Below are positions 1 to 10,942 of a stretch of DNA of 64,000 nt, piece by piece. The position numbers and the translations under genes are program-made. The notes under the pieces were generated by a model. That model saw only the letters and a program-made list of their open reading frames with translations, searched no databases and was not told where the DNA came from. Numbering within the stretch: position 1 is the first letter of the stretch; each line of letters opens with the position of its first letter. The DNA comes from Kingdonia uniflora (Eukaryota > Streptophyta > Magnoliopsida > Ranunculales > Circaeasteraceae), in the NCBI GenBank assembly GCA_014058105.1, contig JACGCM010001798.1, positions 1,612,001-1,676,000 on the forward strand. The letters run 5' to 3'.

Positions 1-1190
1 ATTTGCCATACTTCGTACTTATAACATGAAACTTAACCCAGACAAGTGTCAGTTTGGTGTTTCATCTGGAAAGTTCTTGGGCCACCTCATCAACAAATGG
101 GGCATCGAGATTGACCCCACTCATATCCGAGCCAACATCGATATGCCTTCCCCTCAAACAAAAAAAGATGCCCAAAAGGTTGCTAGCAAGATAGCCATCC
201 TCAACCATTTTATATCCAAATTCTCTGACCATTGTATTTGGCTTTTCTCCCTCTTACGCGACCAAGGCGTCCACAAGGCCAAAAAGAGAAATAACCCCTA
301 AATCAATTAGACACCCGATTGCGAACAGGCTTTCCTCAAACTTAAAACATACATTGGTCAACCACCCATCATCAGTATCCCCATCGAAGGTGAAATATTT
401 TCCTTATACCTTGCTGTTAACGCCATTTCCATTAGTTCGGTCCTTATTCGACTCGAATTCAACATCGAGAAACCGTATACTTTATCAGCAAAACTCAGAC
501 ATTTGCAGAGGCGCGATGCACAAAGCTCAAGCGATTACTCCTCACCCTCGTTTACACTGCTCAAAAACTCAAACCATAATTTATAGCTCATCCTATACGT
601 GTTATCACCAATTACCCCCTTCGAGAGATACTCGGCAAGAAGGAAAAATTCAGACGGGTACAACAGTGGTTTGTTTATCTTGGTGAACACGACATCACAT
701 TTGAGAAACAAATATCTCAAAAAGGCCAAGCAATTACGGATTTCCTTGCCGACTTCCCGGTCGAAGACATCGATTGGGAAGAACACAAAGATGATCTACC
801 AGAAGACCAACCCGAACAGAACGACCCTTGGAACCTTAACACATGTTGGTGTCTCTTTACAGATGGATCCGCCGGACCTAACGATTCGAGGATTGGTGTT
901 GTTCTGGTCACCCTCACCAATGATAGAATTAAAAAGGCCATCAAGTTAAACTTCGAATGCTCTAACAACGAGGCTGAGTATGAAGCCTTGATACATGGCC
1001 TTGATCTCGCACTCCAACTTGGTGTTCCTAAACTTGCAGTATTTATAGATTCTTAACTTGTTCAGAGGTAGTACACCGGTAAAAATTAGTCCAATGGTCG
1101 CATGGCTGAGTATACTGCTCTCATCTGCCAGCGCATGAATCATTTTCCTGAAAAAATCTTCTATTACTCATTACCCTCAAGGCGAAAATA
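1..1190 (+). pseudogene. Element A pol: RT C-terminus and two RNase H domains
   Basis: The reading at 26-301 starts with 'MKLNPDKCQFGV..GKFLGHL', the connection region just after the RT catalytic site in Ty3/gypsy polymerases. A poorly conserved RT-linked RNase H follows at about 330-720. A linker with 'DFLADFPVEDIDWEEH' leads to a second RNase H at about 840-1190, with 'FTDGSAGPNDSRIGVVLV' (first Asp), 'NNEAEYEALIHGLDLAL' (Glu) and 'FIDS' (Asp) in the expected order. Dual RNase H domains mark the Tat lineage. Frames change near 300, 690 and 1055, and stops interrupt the second RNase H. The domain order is clear; no product can be made from this copy. Confidence 0.8.
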
Positions 1191-2613
1191 GACATGTTGA
1201 TGCCCTCGCCTAGATAGCAGTCATGTTAGGCTAGTCTGAATCTCGAATACTTAATCTCAAAGTGCTCGAACGCCCCAAGTATAGACCAGATGGAAGTCAA
1301 TACCATCAATACTAGGGGCGAGAGTCTCGATCCAGATGAGTGGAGAATATAATTTCTTGCTTACTTCAACAGTTCTACCCTCCTAGATGATCCCAAAGAC
1401 AAACGGTCGTTACTGGAAAATTATAACAGATACACCATCCTCAAAAAGAGAGTTACATCGCAAACCCTCAAACGGCATCCACCTCTGATGCATATCTCAA
1501 AACAAAGCCACTACCATTCTTGCCAAACTCCACGAAGGTACCTGCGGTGCTCACACTGCAAGTCGATCTATGGCCCTTCGTGCCGTATCCCAGGGTTTAT
1601 TCTGGCCTAATATGAAGAAACAAACTGAAGAATTTTCCAAACATTGTGACAAATGCCAACGTCACGCCCATGACATTTATAACCCTTTACAAGACCTCCA
1701 TTGCAGCCAAGTCTCTTGGCCATTCAAGAGATGGGCCATCGATCTTGTGGGTCCTTTTTGCAAAGCATCAGGAAGTCGAGAAAATATCCTTGTGGCAATA
1801 GATTACTTTACTAAATGGGTGGAAGCCGTGCCTTTGTGTTGAGCCAGAGAAGAAAAATTCATCAAGTTTTTATGGGAGAATATCATTACGCGCTTCGGCT
1901 GCCCTCACATAATACGATATGACAATGATCCACAATTTGTTGGGAACAAAGTTCATAATTTCCTCAAGAAGCACAACATCATCCTCTCCCTCTCAATACC
2001 TTACTACCCCCAGTGGAATGGTCAGGCCGAAACAATCAATAAAACTATAATCAACCGTCTTAAGAAGCGTGTCGATAAAAAGAAATGACGATGGGTTCAA
2101 GAACTACAATATGAACTCTGGGCCTATCGAATAACACCACGAAAGGCGACGGGCTGCACACCTTTCCTTCTAACCTATGGTACCAAAGCAGTGCTCCCTA
2201 CTCAATTCGAAGTACCGCCACGCGACCCTGACCTCCCTGACGAAGATAACGAGTTTAAACTCGGATGCAATATGTTATGGATCGATGAAACCAAAGACCG
2301 AGCCATCACTAACCTCGACCGTTATCATCTCTTCCTCCTAAAGTCATACAATAAAAGGGTTTGATTGCGTAGCTTCGACATCGGAGCTCATGTACTTCAG
2401 CGAGTCACACCCTCTTCGAAGCCTCGCAATGCTGGCAAGTTAGTTAAATTCTAGGATGGACCTTATATCGTGTACGATAAGGCCTATAAAGGATCCTATT
2501 ATCTAATGACTAGAGATGAAGAGCCTCTACCTAACCTATGGAATATAATGCAATTAACCTCACATAACAGGCCACGACCACCACCTTGTTCAACTAATGT
2601 AAATGCAGTATAA
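1191..2613 (+). pseudogene. Element A pol: integrase
   Basis: The N-terminal HHCC zinc-binding region is visible at about 1530-1680 ('HEGTCGAHT' and 'CDKCQRH'). The DDE core follows: 'RWAIDLVGPF' with the first Asp, 'RYDNDPQFVG' with the second, and 'NGQAETINKT' with the Glu. The C-terminal part ends in 'PLPNLWNIMQL' followed by a short proline-rich tail. Several in-frame stops (near 1841, 2086 and 2362) and small shifts break it. Integrase inserts element cDNA into host DNA. The pol terminus is placed at 2613 because the tandem repeats begin just beyond it and the frame closes there. Confidence 0.8.
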
Positions 2614-2659
2614 TTAATAAACATATTTTTTACCCTCTGAACTTCGTATTCTGTCTTCC

Positions 2660-3170
2660 CACAATTTTTTTGGTCAAACTTAAGTATCATGTCCACCTTT
2701 CAACCTGACTGATACTTCGAGGCGACCACAAAGTTTTTCAAGTCTCCAATTCGAGCAAACCCGAGGGACATGAATGGTCGACAGACCAGACCTTCGGGAA
2801 TGCATTGGGGGTGACCACATTATGCTTCGTTCAGGCCTAGGCCTTCGAAGTCCCGCAAATTTCTTGGTCAAACTTAAGTATCATGTCCACCTTTCGACCA
2901 GACTGATACTTGGGGGTGACCATGAAGTTTTTCAAGTCTCCAATTCGAGCAAACTCGAGGGGCATGAATGGTCGATGGACCAGACCCTCGGGAATGCATT
3001 GTAGGCAAACAAATAATGCTTCGCTTAGGCTCAATCCTGTCGACAGACCCGAGGGCGACCTTCGAAGTCCAGTAAAATTCTTGGTATAACCTAAGTATCA
3101 TATCCATCCTTCGACCAGACTAATACCCAGGGACGACCCCAAAGCTCTTCAAGGATCTAGCTCGAACCCT
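2660..3170 (+). repeat. Tandem repeat, about 200-bp monomer, at pol/aORF junction of element A
   Basis: Three diverged copies begin at about 2664, 2858 and 3075. Each carries 'CTTGGTCAAACTTAAGTATC' or a close variant, then a block reading like 'GACCAGACTGATACT', and then 'CAAGTCTCCAATTCGAGCAA' in the first two. Spacing of the anchor 'TGGT' is 194 and 217 bp. The block sits between the 3' end of pol (+) and the 3' end of the antisense gene (-). Tandem arrays in this position are known in Tat/Ogre elements and can seed satellite DNA. Confidence 0.8.
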
Positions 3171-3399
3171 GCTGTAAGAATTTTATACTTCTCAGCACAC
3201 ACAAATACAAGCATACAAGAATATCAGCAATTCAACTGCATGCAAGAAGTCCCAGTACAATGTATACGAGCAAGTCAAGTTCAGTACACAAGCAATCCAA
3301 GTCAAGTGCAAGAAACCCAGGCAAGCTTAAACATTACATTAAGAGAAAGTTTGTTTCAGCAACCAAACAACATAGACACACCTTCTACCAGAATTCTAC

Positions 3400-4620
3400 T
3401 CATGCAGGAGCGGCCGTACTAGCTCTCCCTACAGGTTCTCCAGCCACCATACCTCCAATACCCTCGACAGAAGGGTTCGGTCCCACAACATCTACGACCC
3501 CATCAACTGCAGTACCAATAGCAACCTCGTTGACCACGGGAGCCTCCACATTATCACCTCTACCAGCAGGATCCACTTCCATCCCTTCCGTCTGAAAGAT
3601 ACCTTCGACAGAGCATCCTTCGATTAGAGGAAGTGTTTAAAAGTTATGGGGTCATACCCCAAACTGTCTATGAAGTTCTTCAAGGAAGTGGTCGTCTCAC
3701 ACTCCTCATCGAATTGCGCTTGGAAAGTTGCCCTATGTTCTTCCATTTTCTTCACCTTCTCAGCAAGCTTTGACTCCAACACCTTCCGCATTTGAGAATT
3801 GTCGTCACGCTTAACTTTGAGTTCCCTCGCACACTCAGCTCTAATAGTCAGCCTCTTTCGCTTTAGTACATTAACCTCGGTCTCCAGCGATAACACAGTC
3901 CCTCGACCAAGCTCCAGATTGTCCACCGCTTGTTTTAACTGCCTCGTTGTTACCTTCTGGGCCTTGGTAAAAGCTTGAACCCAAGCATGCACCTGCTAAA
4001 ATACTCGAACCATCAGTACTTCACGACGCATAGTAAATTTTAGCATAATTTTAGAATCTCATAAAATAGTTACCTAATGCAGAGCCTTATTCATCTACTT
4101 CCCAGCCTCCTCTGGGTCATTTTCCTAAAGAGTCGCCATCGACACGGTCGTGGCTCGAGCATGCTCCTCTAGTTCGGCTTTATGTCGCGCTTCGTCTGTA
4201 TCCTCCGCATCATCAGTTCCCAGCTCCCGATGCCTCTTACATTGAATAATCTTCAGTTGTTGGACTTTTGAAGGTTCGGGAATGACCTTGCCCTTACCTT
4301 TGTTAGCCTGCTTTGACGCCTCGGGAACTACTTCCGGCACTGGCGCTGTTTGCTACCCTCTTGGAAAATAATTCAACTTACGAATCAACCTTGCTTTCTC
4401 CATTTCTTCAGGTCCTTTCGAAGTACCTTCTTCTTTTCTCTTCTTTGCTGGTCTAGCAACATCAGGCTCATTTTGAAGCAATGTGTTTATCTTCTTCCGC
4501 CTCTTCCTCACGATACCTAGCTTCCCGAATACTCAGTTTATCTACTCCTCATCAAAGTCAATGAGTCCGTCAATGTACCTCTTCGGATTCGTTAAAGCCC
4601 TGGGATTGGGTTCTGTAAAA
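3400..4620 (-). pseudogene. Element A antisense gene (aORF), 3' part: coiled coil and Val/Gly-rich tail
   Basis: On the minus strand the stretch reads, in order: a basic linker (about 4620-4350), a Lys/Glu-rich piece starting 'MPEVVPEASKQ' (4340-4125), an alpha-helical coiled-coil segment (3992-3624) rich in K/E/L heptads such as 'LESKLAEKVKKMEEHRATF', and a low-complexity tail of V, G and A (3582-3400). Similar linkers and coiled coils follow the core domain in the aORFs of elements B and C. Compared with those, the A copy lacks the second, kilobase-long coiled-coil extension. Stops and shifts make it a pseudogene. No catalytic motif is visible, and the function is not known. Confidence 0.65.
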
Positions 4621-4639
4621 TAACAAAAGACAAGTTTAG

Positions 4640-5520
4640 ATAGCCTATTCGAGCCCCTCAACCAAAAGCCTTGGACATTCGACTTACTTAGATTATACAC
4701 CCTGTACTAGAACCTATACTCTTTTTTCCCCTCTGCATTCTCATAATTACCCCTTACTACCACTAAATCCTTATCCCACCCTTGACCCGTCGAACACAGA
4801 TTGAATAGTCACGGTTTATCTGCATAACATTGGATATGGTAAGTATCCACCTTCTTATTGGCTTTCCTTGAGTAGAACGATACAATATCGAACAACTCGA
4901 TCAACCCCCTCTTCTCATGCTTCAACTCCACATTCATCCCCTCGACAACCCTCATCATCTCGTAGAATTTACCTTGACACTCCACATTCATGCGTTGTTC
5001 ATCTGGCAAGGAGCCACATCCCAGTAGTTCAACACCTCTTTCACCAACCTTCAATGGGGTAGTCGCATCCCCAGTCAAATCTAACCTCTAAACGCAAAGA
5101 AACCCTCTTGAGGGGTATCCCTGAATGTGTACCCAGCCCCTACTGGCATTAGCACCACTTCCACCCTCGCCAAATCATGTTTAGCCACGAATCGATCCAG
5201 TCTCGCCTTCGTTTAAGCCAAGACTGACCCCGCAACTCCCCTCGAACCAACCGAACCCTCACTATTGTCGTTCTGCTCCCCTTCATCTCTTTCATCCCCC
5301 AAAACCTCAACATTACCTTCGTTCCCTCTTCCCTGCCCTCCATCCATCTCCTCTTTATCACTCTCCCCGATCACTCGAGCCCTACGACGGCTTTTCCTCG
5401 AAGCCTCAATTTCAGGTACTGCCACGGCTAATGGGGTGTCTGTTACAATGTCTAACTCTTCTTCATCGCTGTTCTCACCCACTTGAGCACGACCAGACAC
5501 ACTCAATTCATTTACTTCAA
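4640..5520 (-). pseudogene. Element A antisense gene (aORF), Transposase_28-like core
   Basis: An acidic N-terminal piece (5506-5213, with 'GENSDEEELDIVTDTP') is followed by the core. Core blocks include 'KVGERGVELLGCGSLPDEQ', 'KFYEMMRVVEGMN', 'DIVSFYSRKANKK' and 'GQGWDKDLVVVRG'. They line up with 'QKGVINVLQYCPAQLNGN', 'YEMMRVCEALNEK' and 'GRPWNDRLVWVGG' of the element C copy. The last motif resembles the conserved G-x-P/W-W-D-R-hydrophobic segment of the Pfam family called putative gypsy-type transposon (Transposase_28). That assignment is from memory of the family pattern and was not searched. The frame is broken several times, for example at 5079-5210. Confidence 0.6.
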
Positions 5521-6775
5521 TCTTCTCATCTATCAGTCTTAGTCTTGCAGATTAACGAGTAAGCATTATACCCTACAGAAGAAGAGGCACGTAATTAGAT
5601 CGATATATTCGACTATCACGCTTTGATATCATATTTTGTTCTACCCTCTCCAACTTGCTTAACCCATAGTCAAATGTTCGACTACAACCCTGGTCACCAC
5701 CTCAATATCCCTAATTTCCCACAGGGCCGTACCTCCAACCACTTCGTTTACCCCATTCCTCGGCTAGACCCTTATCAATGAAAACCCTAACAGCTCCTAC
5801 CCCACAATACATCCAACATACCAAGACAACAGAAGAAACTACAGAGCAGAACTACTAAATTACATATTTATGAAGAAAGTCAGAAGAAGTACATGTTTGA
5901 ATGATTCAGACAGCAACAACGGTAATTCTTTCTCTCTTCTCCAATAAGCTCTACCTCAACAATGGCGTATGTTTTCTCTCCTTCTCTCGGTTCTCTCTCT
6001 ATGATTGATAATTTGGGGAATAATAAATTTCCCCCTCACCCCTTTAAATACCACCTCAAAAAAATAAAACCGCCTCGATTTCCCTACTCACTATCATTAC
6101 CACTCTTCCACTCCCCCTCATTTTTTGGCTGTGATATGAAGTTACAATTTTACCCTCAACTTCTCCTACGTGCGTACCGCAAGCCCCTTTCCACAAGATC
6201 TTTCACAAGCCTCTCGAACCTTCTAGCACCCTGTCCGAAGTTGTCCCCTCAAATCTACGTGTCACTTTTACCCTTTTCCCATAATACGAGGAAACATTAT
6301 GATGACCTACAGGGCACTCTGCCCTAGGAACTATACCGCTTCTGACATGTGAGATGTTATGGCTGTCAGGCTCGACAATCGATGCCCATTTGCCTTCGAT
6401 GACAAAAAAATTTCAAATCTCTCTTGATCTCGTTTGCGAACCATCATCTGTATTCTATGTTGACGATTCGTCCATGCATATTAAGTACTCAATTACTCGA
6501 TGTTACTCCAATTTCTTATCATTCTTACTGCTCGTTCCTAAAAGTTTGACTTTCGAAAAATTGCTATCGCGCCTACATTATCTTCGTCTACTATATTTGT
6601 CACACTTACAAAATTTTACTTCAAAATAGACAATTTCATTCGAATACATGTCCATACACAACAACAAAAATCAACAACAAACCAAACAAACAGAGACAAC
6701 ATCAATAGAAAATAAAACAACTCCCTATCCCCCCCCCCTTCCCAAACCAGTGCCATTACCAAAACCAAGACTCCC
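5521..6775 (-). other. Element A aORF 5' introns/leader, no gene recognised
   Basis: AT- and pyrimidine-rich sequence (on +) between the first aORF exon and the aORF core. By analogy with elements B and C it should hold introns and one or two short exons, but no conserved block was recognised. The plus-strand open frames here (for example 5962-6327) have Ser/Leu/Pro-biased composition typical of chance frames. Confidence 0.4.
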
Positions 6776-7102
6776 CTATTCGCAGACGGGGCAGTTCTTG
6801 CAGAGCTCGACCTCCTCATCTTCAACTCGGTCTTCTTCGTCTATCAGATCTTTGGCCATACATTGCAAGAAGAAGAGCCGGTTGCTGGCTAGTGGGTTCA
6901 TCCATTGTAGCACCCTTCACCGGTGTGCATACGGCATTCCACTAATCGGCTCCTATGGCTTCAGATCAATTAAATCCGGCATCACCCAGTCCAGACTTTG
7001 GTCATCAAAGAACCTTTGCATCAGCTCGCTAGTCTTCTCTTGTATGCGATATTCCCTTGCCGCCATTCTCCTCTGGTACCTGGTATTAGGTGTGGTGTCC
7101 AT
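6776..7102 (-). pseudogene. Element A aORF first coding module
   Basis: Starts with ATG at 7102. The product begins with an Arg-rich stretch ('NTRYQRRMAAREYRIQ'), then 'ELMQRFFDDQSLDWVMPDL', and ends 'EEDRVEDEEVELCKNCPVC' before a stop at 6776. Two internal stops interrupt it. The layout (basic start, E-L-x-x-R-F-F/Y, L-P, acidic patch, C-x-x-C) matches the first modules of the antisense gene in B and C, which are followed by splice donors. A TATA-like box lies about 55 bp upstream on the minus strand, just inside the polypurine tract. Function is unknown. Confidence 0.55.
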
Positions 7103-7154
7103 GGTTCGATTACTCAAATAAGAAGATGTATATAGTTTGAAACACTCCTAATGC

Positions 7155-7168
7155 CCCATATTTAAACT
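7155..7168 (-). promoter_or_regulatory. TATA-like box for element A antisense gene
   Basis: Minus strand reads 'CAAGTTTAAATATGGGG', 53-66 bp upstream of the ATG at 7102. It lies in the 245-bp stretch between the antisense gene and the 3' LTR. This is inference from position and composition only. Confidence 0.35.
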
Positions 7169-7333
7169 TGAATGTAGATGCATTTAATTCCTCTTTAATC
7201 ACCACCCACATTAATCACCATCTTCAATTACTCTCCTCAGAATTATAACAATCACTCAGTCAAACTTTCCAGCTTCCTAAGCCCAACCATTTTTTTAGCA
7301 CGCGCCCTTTACACCAATTTTTGAGTCCCCAGC

Positions 7334-7347
7334 TGAGAGGGGGCGAA
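7334..7347 (+). promoter_or_regulatory. Polypurine tract of element A
   Basis: 'TGAGAGGGGGCGAA' lies immediately before the LTR start 'TGTAGTAGCC'. It is the expected primer site for plus-strand DNA synthesis. The same position in B has 'TGAGAAGGGGTGGC'. Confidence 0.75.
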
Positions 7348-8130
7348 TGTAGTAGCCTACTCGTAGCCTCTAGCTCCAATTGAACACTCGGAGGCTACAT
7401 CGAAGCCTACCTAGAGATCTAAAGCCCAGTAAGACGATAGTTGTGTCCACGAAGCCTTCCAAGACTAATCGAACACTCGAAGGAACCATCGAAGCCAACT
7501 ACTATAATCAAAGATAGATGAACAGCGCATGAACTCCGCATCAGTACCAGAAATACTTTGACCATGGTCGTACATGGTCGAAGGAGGACACGTCAGACAG
7601 TCAAATCACAAGACATAACAGAAAAATAAGTCGCTCAACAACTACAGTGCCAGATCCTGCAACTGCAGTGTCAGGTCCAACAACTATAGTGTCAGAAACA
7701 ACAACTACGATGTCAGAATTGATAGCTATAGTATCAGAACTGACTTTGGGTACAAGTTAGTTGTCCCCAGAGGATATGTATATAACTTGACCCCACATGG
7801 TGACTCATCCCTTTCAATATTCTATAAATAGGAGGGAGAAGGTACTAGGAGGGGATTAGAAAAACTCTCCCGTAAAGCCTTAGTAGATTACCTTTGTATT
7901 CCCTGTAACTACCCACAGTTCGAGCCTTCGACTAACTTTGATATATATAACAATTCTCTTAAAAATTCTCGCTAGAGGTCGTGGATTATCCCATTCTAGA
8001 ACTCCACACAAGTGTGTTAGTATATTAGTGTTGTTTACTATTATATTAGATACTTGCAAACCCCTATACGAGGACAATCCAATGGTGTAAGAGCTAGTTT
8101 CCCCTCTACGAAACTTGGCCCCTACAAACA
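7348..8130 (+). repeat. 3' LTR of element A (783 bp)
   Basis: Starts 'TGTAGTAGCC' right after a polypurine tract and ends 'CCTACAAACA', giving TG...CA termini. A TATA box ('TATAAATA', 7823-7830) lies in a suitable place for the LTR promoter. The next bases (8131 on) continue the pol of element B, which fixes the 3' end. Only the first 12 or so bases resemble the B and C LTRs, so A belongs to a different subfamily. The 5' LTR lies outside the window, so no target duplication could be checked. Confidence 0.8.
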
Positions 8131-9579
8131 GAAAGAGCATATGTAAAAAGGCTACAATCGAACACTTGCCTCATAGAGAAAATAGACATTTCGACTCCTT
8201 CGCTTATTTTGCTGGAGTTTACAAAACATAAGCCCGATATCAAAAGATCGAAATAGTATCCAACCCCAACATTAACCCCATCAGCTCAAATGTCATTAAT
8301 GTTGGGGGTGACAAAGAGGTCGAAGAAGATTGGAGATGACATTTCCTTACATATATCAGACCAAACAACATATTTGATGGTGAACTCCCCGAAGATATTA
8401 ATGAAAGAAAACGGTTGATAGACAATGTTAAACGATATATCATTGTCAATAATCTTCTTTACAAAAGGTCAGTTACAAGGCCATATCTCGAATGCTTATC
8501 TAATAAGGAGGTCCAAGATTTCCTATACAATCTACACGAAGGAACTTGTGGATCCTATACGGCAGGACAGTCTCTTGCAAACCGAGCTATTACTCAAGGA
8601 GTATTTTGGCCTAAAATAAAAGCTCAAGCCATCGAATATGTAAGCAAGTGTGACACCTGCCAACGACATAGACCAAAAATTTGAGTTCTAACTTTAGAAC
8701 TCTATTCTAGCAAAGTTGTCTGGCCTTTCAAAAGATGAGCCCTCGTTCTCATGGGAAAATTCCCCACTGTACCCAGAAATAGAAAATACCTTTTAGTAGT
8801 AACAGACTACTTTACCAAGTGGGTCGAAGCTGTCCCTTTGAGTCGAACATGCGAAGACGAAGTCATCAAGTTCATATGGAAAAACATTATCATACGGTTT
8901 GGTTGCCCCCACCACATCAGAATAGATAATGGACCACAGTTCGTTGGTTTAAAAGTTGTAAAGTTCCTCAACCAACATAACATCATTCACTCTCCTTCAA
9001 ATCCATATTACCGACAAAGAAATGGTCAGGCCGAGATCACTAATCGTACTATAATCGATGGAATAAAAAAATACTTGACATAGAAGAAAGGTAATTGAGT
9101 GTAAGAATTGCCACACGTATTATCGGCGTACCAAACAACACCTTGAGTGTCTGCTTGGGTGTGCACTATTCTTGTTAGCTTACAGTACCGAAGCAATCAT
9201 CCTCACTCAATATCATCACCCACTTCATGATCATACAATGACTGATGAAGAAAATGAGTTTCAGTTGGCATGTAACATGAATTGGATCGACGAAATAAGA
9301 GACAGAGCAGTCATGAACTTAGAAATGAATCATCAAGCTTTAGCAAAATAATATAACAAACCCGTTCATCATAGAGAGTTCGATATTAAAGATCTCATCC
9401 TACGAGAGATCCCAAAACAGAGAAAGAAACTCAATGCAGGGAAACTCACAGAAAATTGGGAAGGACCTTTTATTGTTATCGGCAAAAGCGGTCTTGGCTC
9501 TCACGACCTCATTACATCCGATAGAGATCGAGTCCCCAATCTTTGGAACACAAAGAGGTTGAAGTTGTATCGCAGATAG
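8131..9579 (+). pseudogene. Element B pol: RNase H end and integrase
   Basis: Reading begins in the end of the second RNase H ('KKATIEHLP' type) and passes through a linker to the integrase. The zinc-binding region carries 'HEGTCGSYTAGQ' and 'CDTCQRHRP' (8535-8684). The core has 'YLLVVTDYFTKWVEAVPLS', 'RIDNGPQFVG' (second Asp) and 'RNGQAEITNRT' (Glu). The first Asp position is damaged, reading 'RALVLMGKF' after a stop. The C-terminal part ends 'RVPNLWNTKRLKLYRR', closely matching the C-element end 'RVPDPWIIRRLKLYQR'. Stops at about 8682, 9081 and 9100 show that it is dead. Confidence 0.8.
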
Positions 9580-9599
9580 TTATATCTCACAGTTTACAT

Positions 9600-9905
9600 T
9601 TTACTATCTCTTATATTTTTTGTGCGTCGCTCTTACATTAATAAAATACTTGTGTTTGACCGACCTACATCACAGTACTACTCTACTATCTCTCACAGTT
9701 TACATTCTACTATTTCTTATATTTTTTGTACGTCGCTCTTATATTAATGAAATACATGTGCTTGACTTACCTATATCACAGTATTATTCTATTATCTCAT
9801 ATAGTATTGTTCTACTATTTCTTCTAATAGTGTACGTCGTCTTATATTAATGAAATACTTGTGTTTGACTGACCTACATTTCAGTACTTTTCTACTATCT
9901 CATAC
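9600..9905 (+). repeat. Tandem repeat, about 110-bp monomer, at pol/aORF junction of element B
   Basis: Three units share 'CTTATATTAATGAAATAC', 'TGTGTTTGACTGACCTACAT' and 'CAGTAC..TCTACTATCTC'. Anchors 'AAATAC' fall at about 9646, 9749 and 9853, so the spacing is about 103 bp. The same unit, on the opposite strand as expected, occurs twice in element C (25240-25440). Confidence 0.75.
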
Positions 9906-10522
9906 AAGTACTCTTCTACTATCTCATATATACAGAGCACATCTACAATATCGCATTAAACAATGGGTTTACCCCAATTCTACTATTATATTACAGATCG
10001 ATTATTACTTCAGACAATTCAATCTTTTGCAGATCGATTAATCCTTCAGCAAATTCGATCTTCTATTATTGTATAAATTGAGTATTACTTAAGATAAATC
10101 GATCTTCTATCACATTATAGGTTGGTTATTGGTTCCCCAATTCGACTAACAGATTACATACTTTAAGACCACAGTTGGTTCATCAAAGTTAGATACGCAT
10201 ACACACGGATCATTAATTCTACCATCAAAGTTTAATATGCATAACCATTACATTATCTACTATATTTCAGGTGATCTACCACAGTAGTTCATTTTTACAT
10301 CAGTACCAACGCCTCCTCAATCACTAAGTTCAGTCAACGCATCATCACGCAAACTTTCCCCACACTCTGAAACTCGCAGGCGCATAAGTTCTGGTTCCCT
10401 CGCAGTAACAATTTATCTTCCTTCATCAAGACTGTTCTAAGTAAGAGTGTTAATTCTTGACATAACACAATCCAGATATTTAGTCCGCACTAGCTGTATA
10501 TCGCACTGCACACCATTTACGA
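9906..10522. other. Non-coding spacer of element B
   Basis: AT-rich sequence between the tandem repeat and the 3' end of the antisense gene. It holds a few short direct repeats such as 'CAGATCGATTA' near 9991 and 10031. No gene was recognised. Confidence 0.4.
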
Positions 10523-10942
10523 TCATGCTTTTATGAATCGTGTGTCCCTTTCTTTTTTAAGTCTCTTAAACTCGGATACAAAAAAGGTAAGCGCTACCGT
10601 AATTTCTTTTTCATGCACCTCATTTGCCTCGAGCTTAACTTTGTCAGGTACGACAAGCTCTACAATTTTTCCCTTTTCCTCATTTAGCAAACTTTCTAAA
10701 TTTTTACAACGAGCCGCAACCAGCAGCTTTTCCTCAACAAAAGTTTTATTACGTGCTTCCATCACCATCATAAATTTATCCATTTTTCTTAGTATAGCCA
10801 AGGATTCTTCCATAACAAACTGATTATGGCACCTCTAGTCAACCTATATGTTAAGATCTCGTTGAGCTGTCACAAGTTCTACCGCCAATTTATCATTCAA
10901 ACTAGTCAGCTCCCCCACTGATGTTTGATACTCCATAGCACT
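10523..10942 (-). pseudogene. Element B antisense gene, C-terminal coiled coil (distal to insertion I)
   Basis: The reading at 10813-10523 is a charged helix: 'ILRKMDKFMMVMEARNKT', 'VVPDKVKLEANEVHEKEIT', 'ALTFFVSEFKRLKKERD'. It matches the element C copy block by block ('MTVMETRNN', 'VLPDKVKCEASDVHEREMT', 'VLSFFVSEFERLEAES'). Upstream, 10942-10820 continues the homology with two stops, up to the point where insertion I begins. The protein ends soon after, at about the same place as in C. Confidence 0.75.

Larger units (their letters stand above)
1..8130 (+). mobile_element. Element A: 3' part of a Tat/Retand-like Ty3/gypsy LTR retrotransposon
   Basis: The window opens inside pol of this element. 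In order it shows the RT C-terminus, a degenerate RT-linked RNase H, a second (archaeal-type) RNase H, integrase, a tandem-repeat block, a gene on the opposite strand (aORF), a polypurine tract and the 3' LTR. The double RNase H and the antisense gene downstream of integrase are known traits of the Tat lineage. All reading frames carry stops and shifts, so the copy is dead. Its 3' LTR abuts the RNase H/integrase linker of element B, so A is nested in B. The 5' half and 5' LTR lie left of the window. Confidence 0.85.

Noticed and set aside
1..2613. Possible integrated pararetrovirus instead of retrotransposon
   Set aside because: Integrase follows RNase H, two RNase H domains are present, and LTR plus polypurine tract lie downstream. 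This is Ty3/gypsy Tat layout; no movement or coat protein seen.
5962..7121. Plus-strand frames of 90-157 codons in element A
   Set aside because: Low-complexity Ser/Pro/Leu/Thr composition. The minus strand holds the conserved first aORF module at 6776-7102, so these are shadows.
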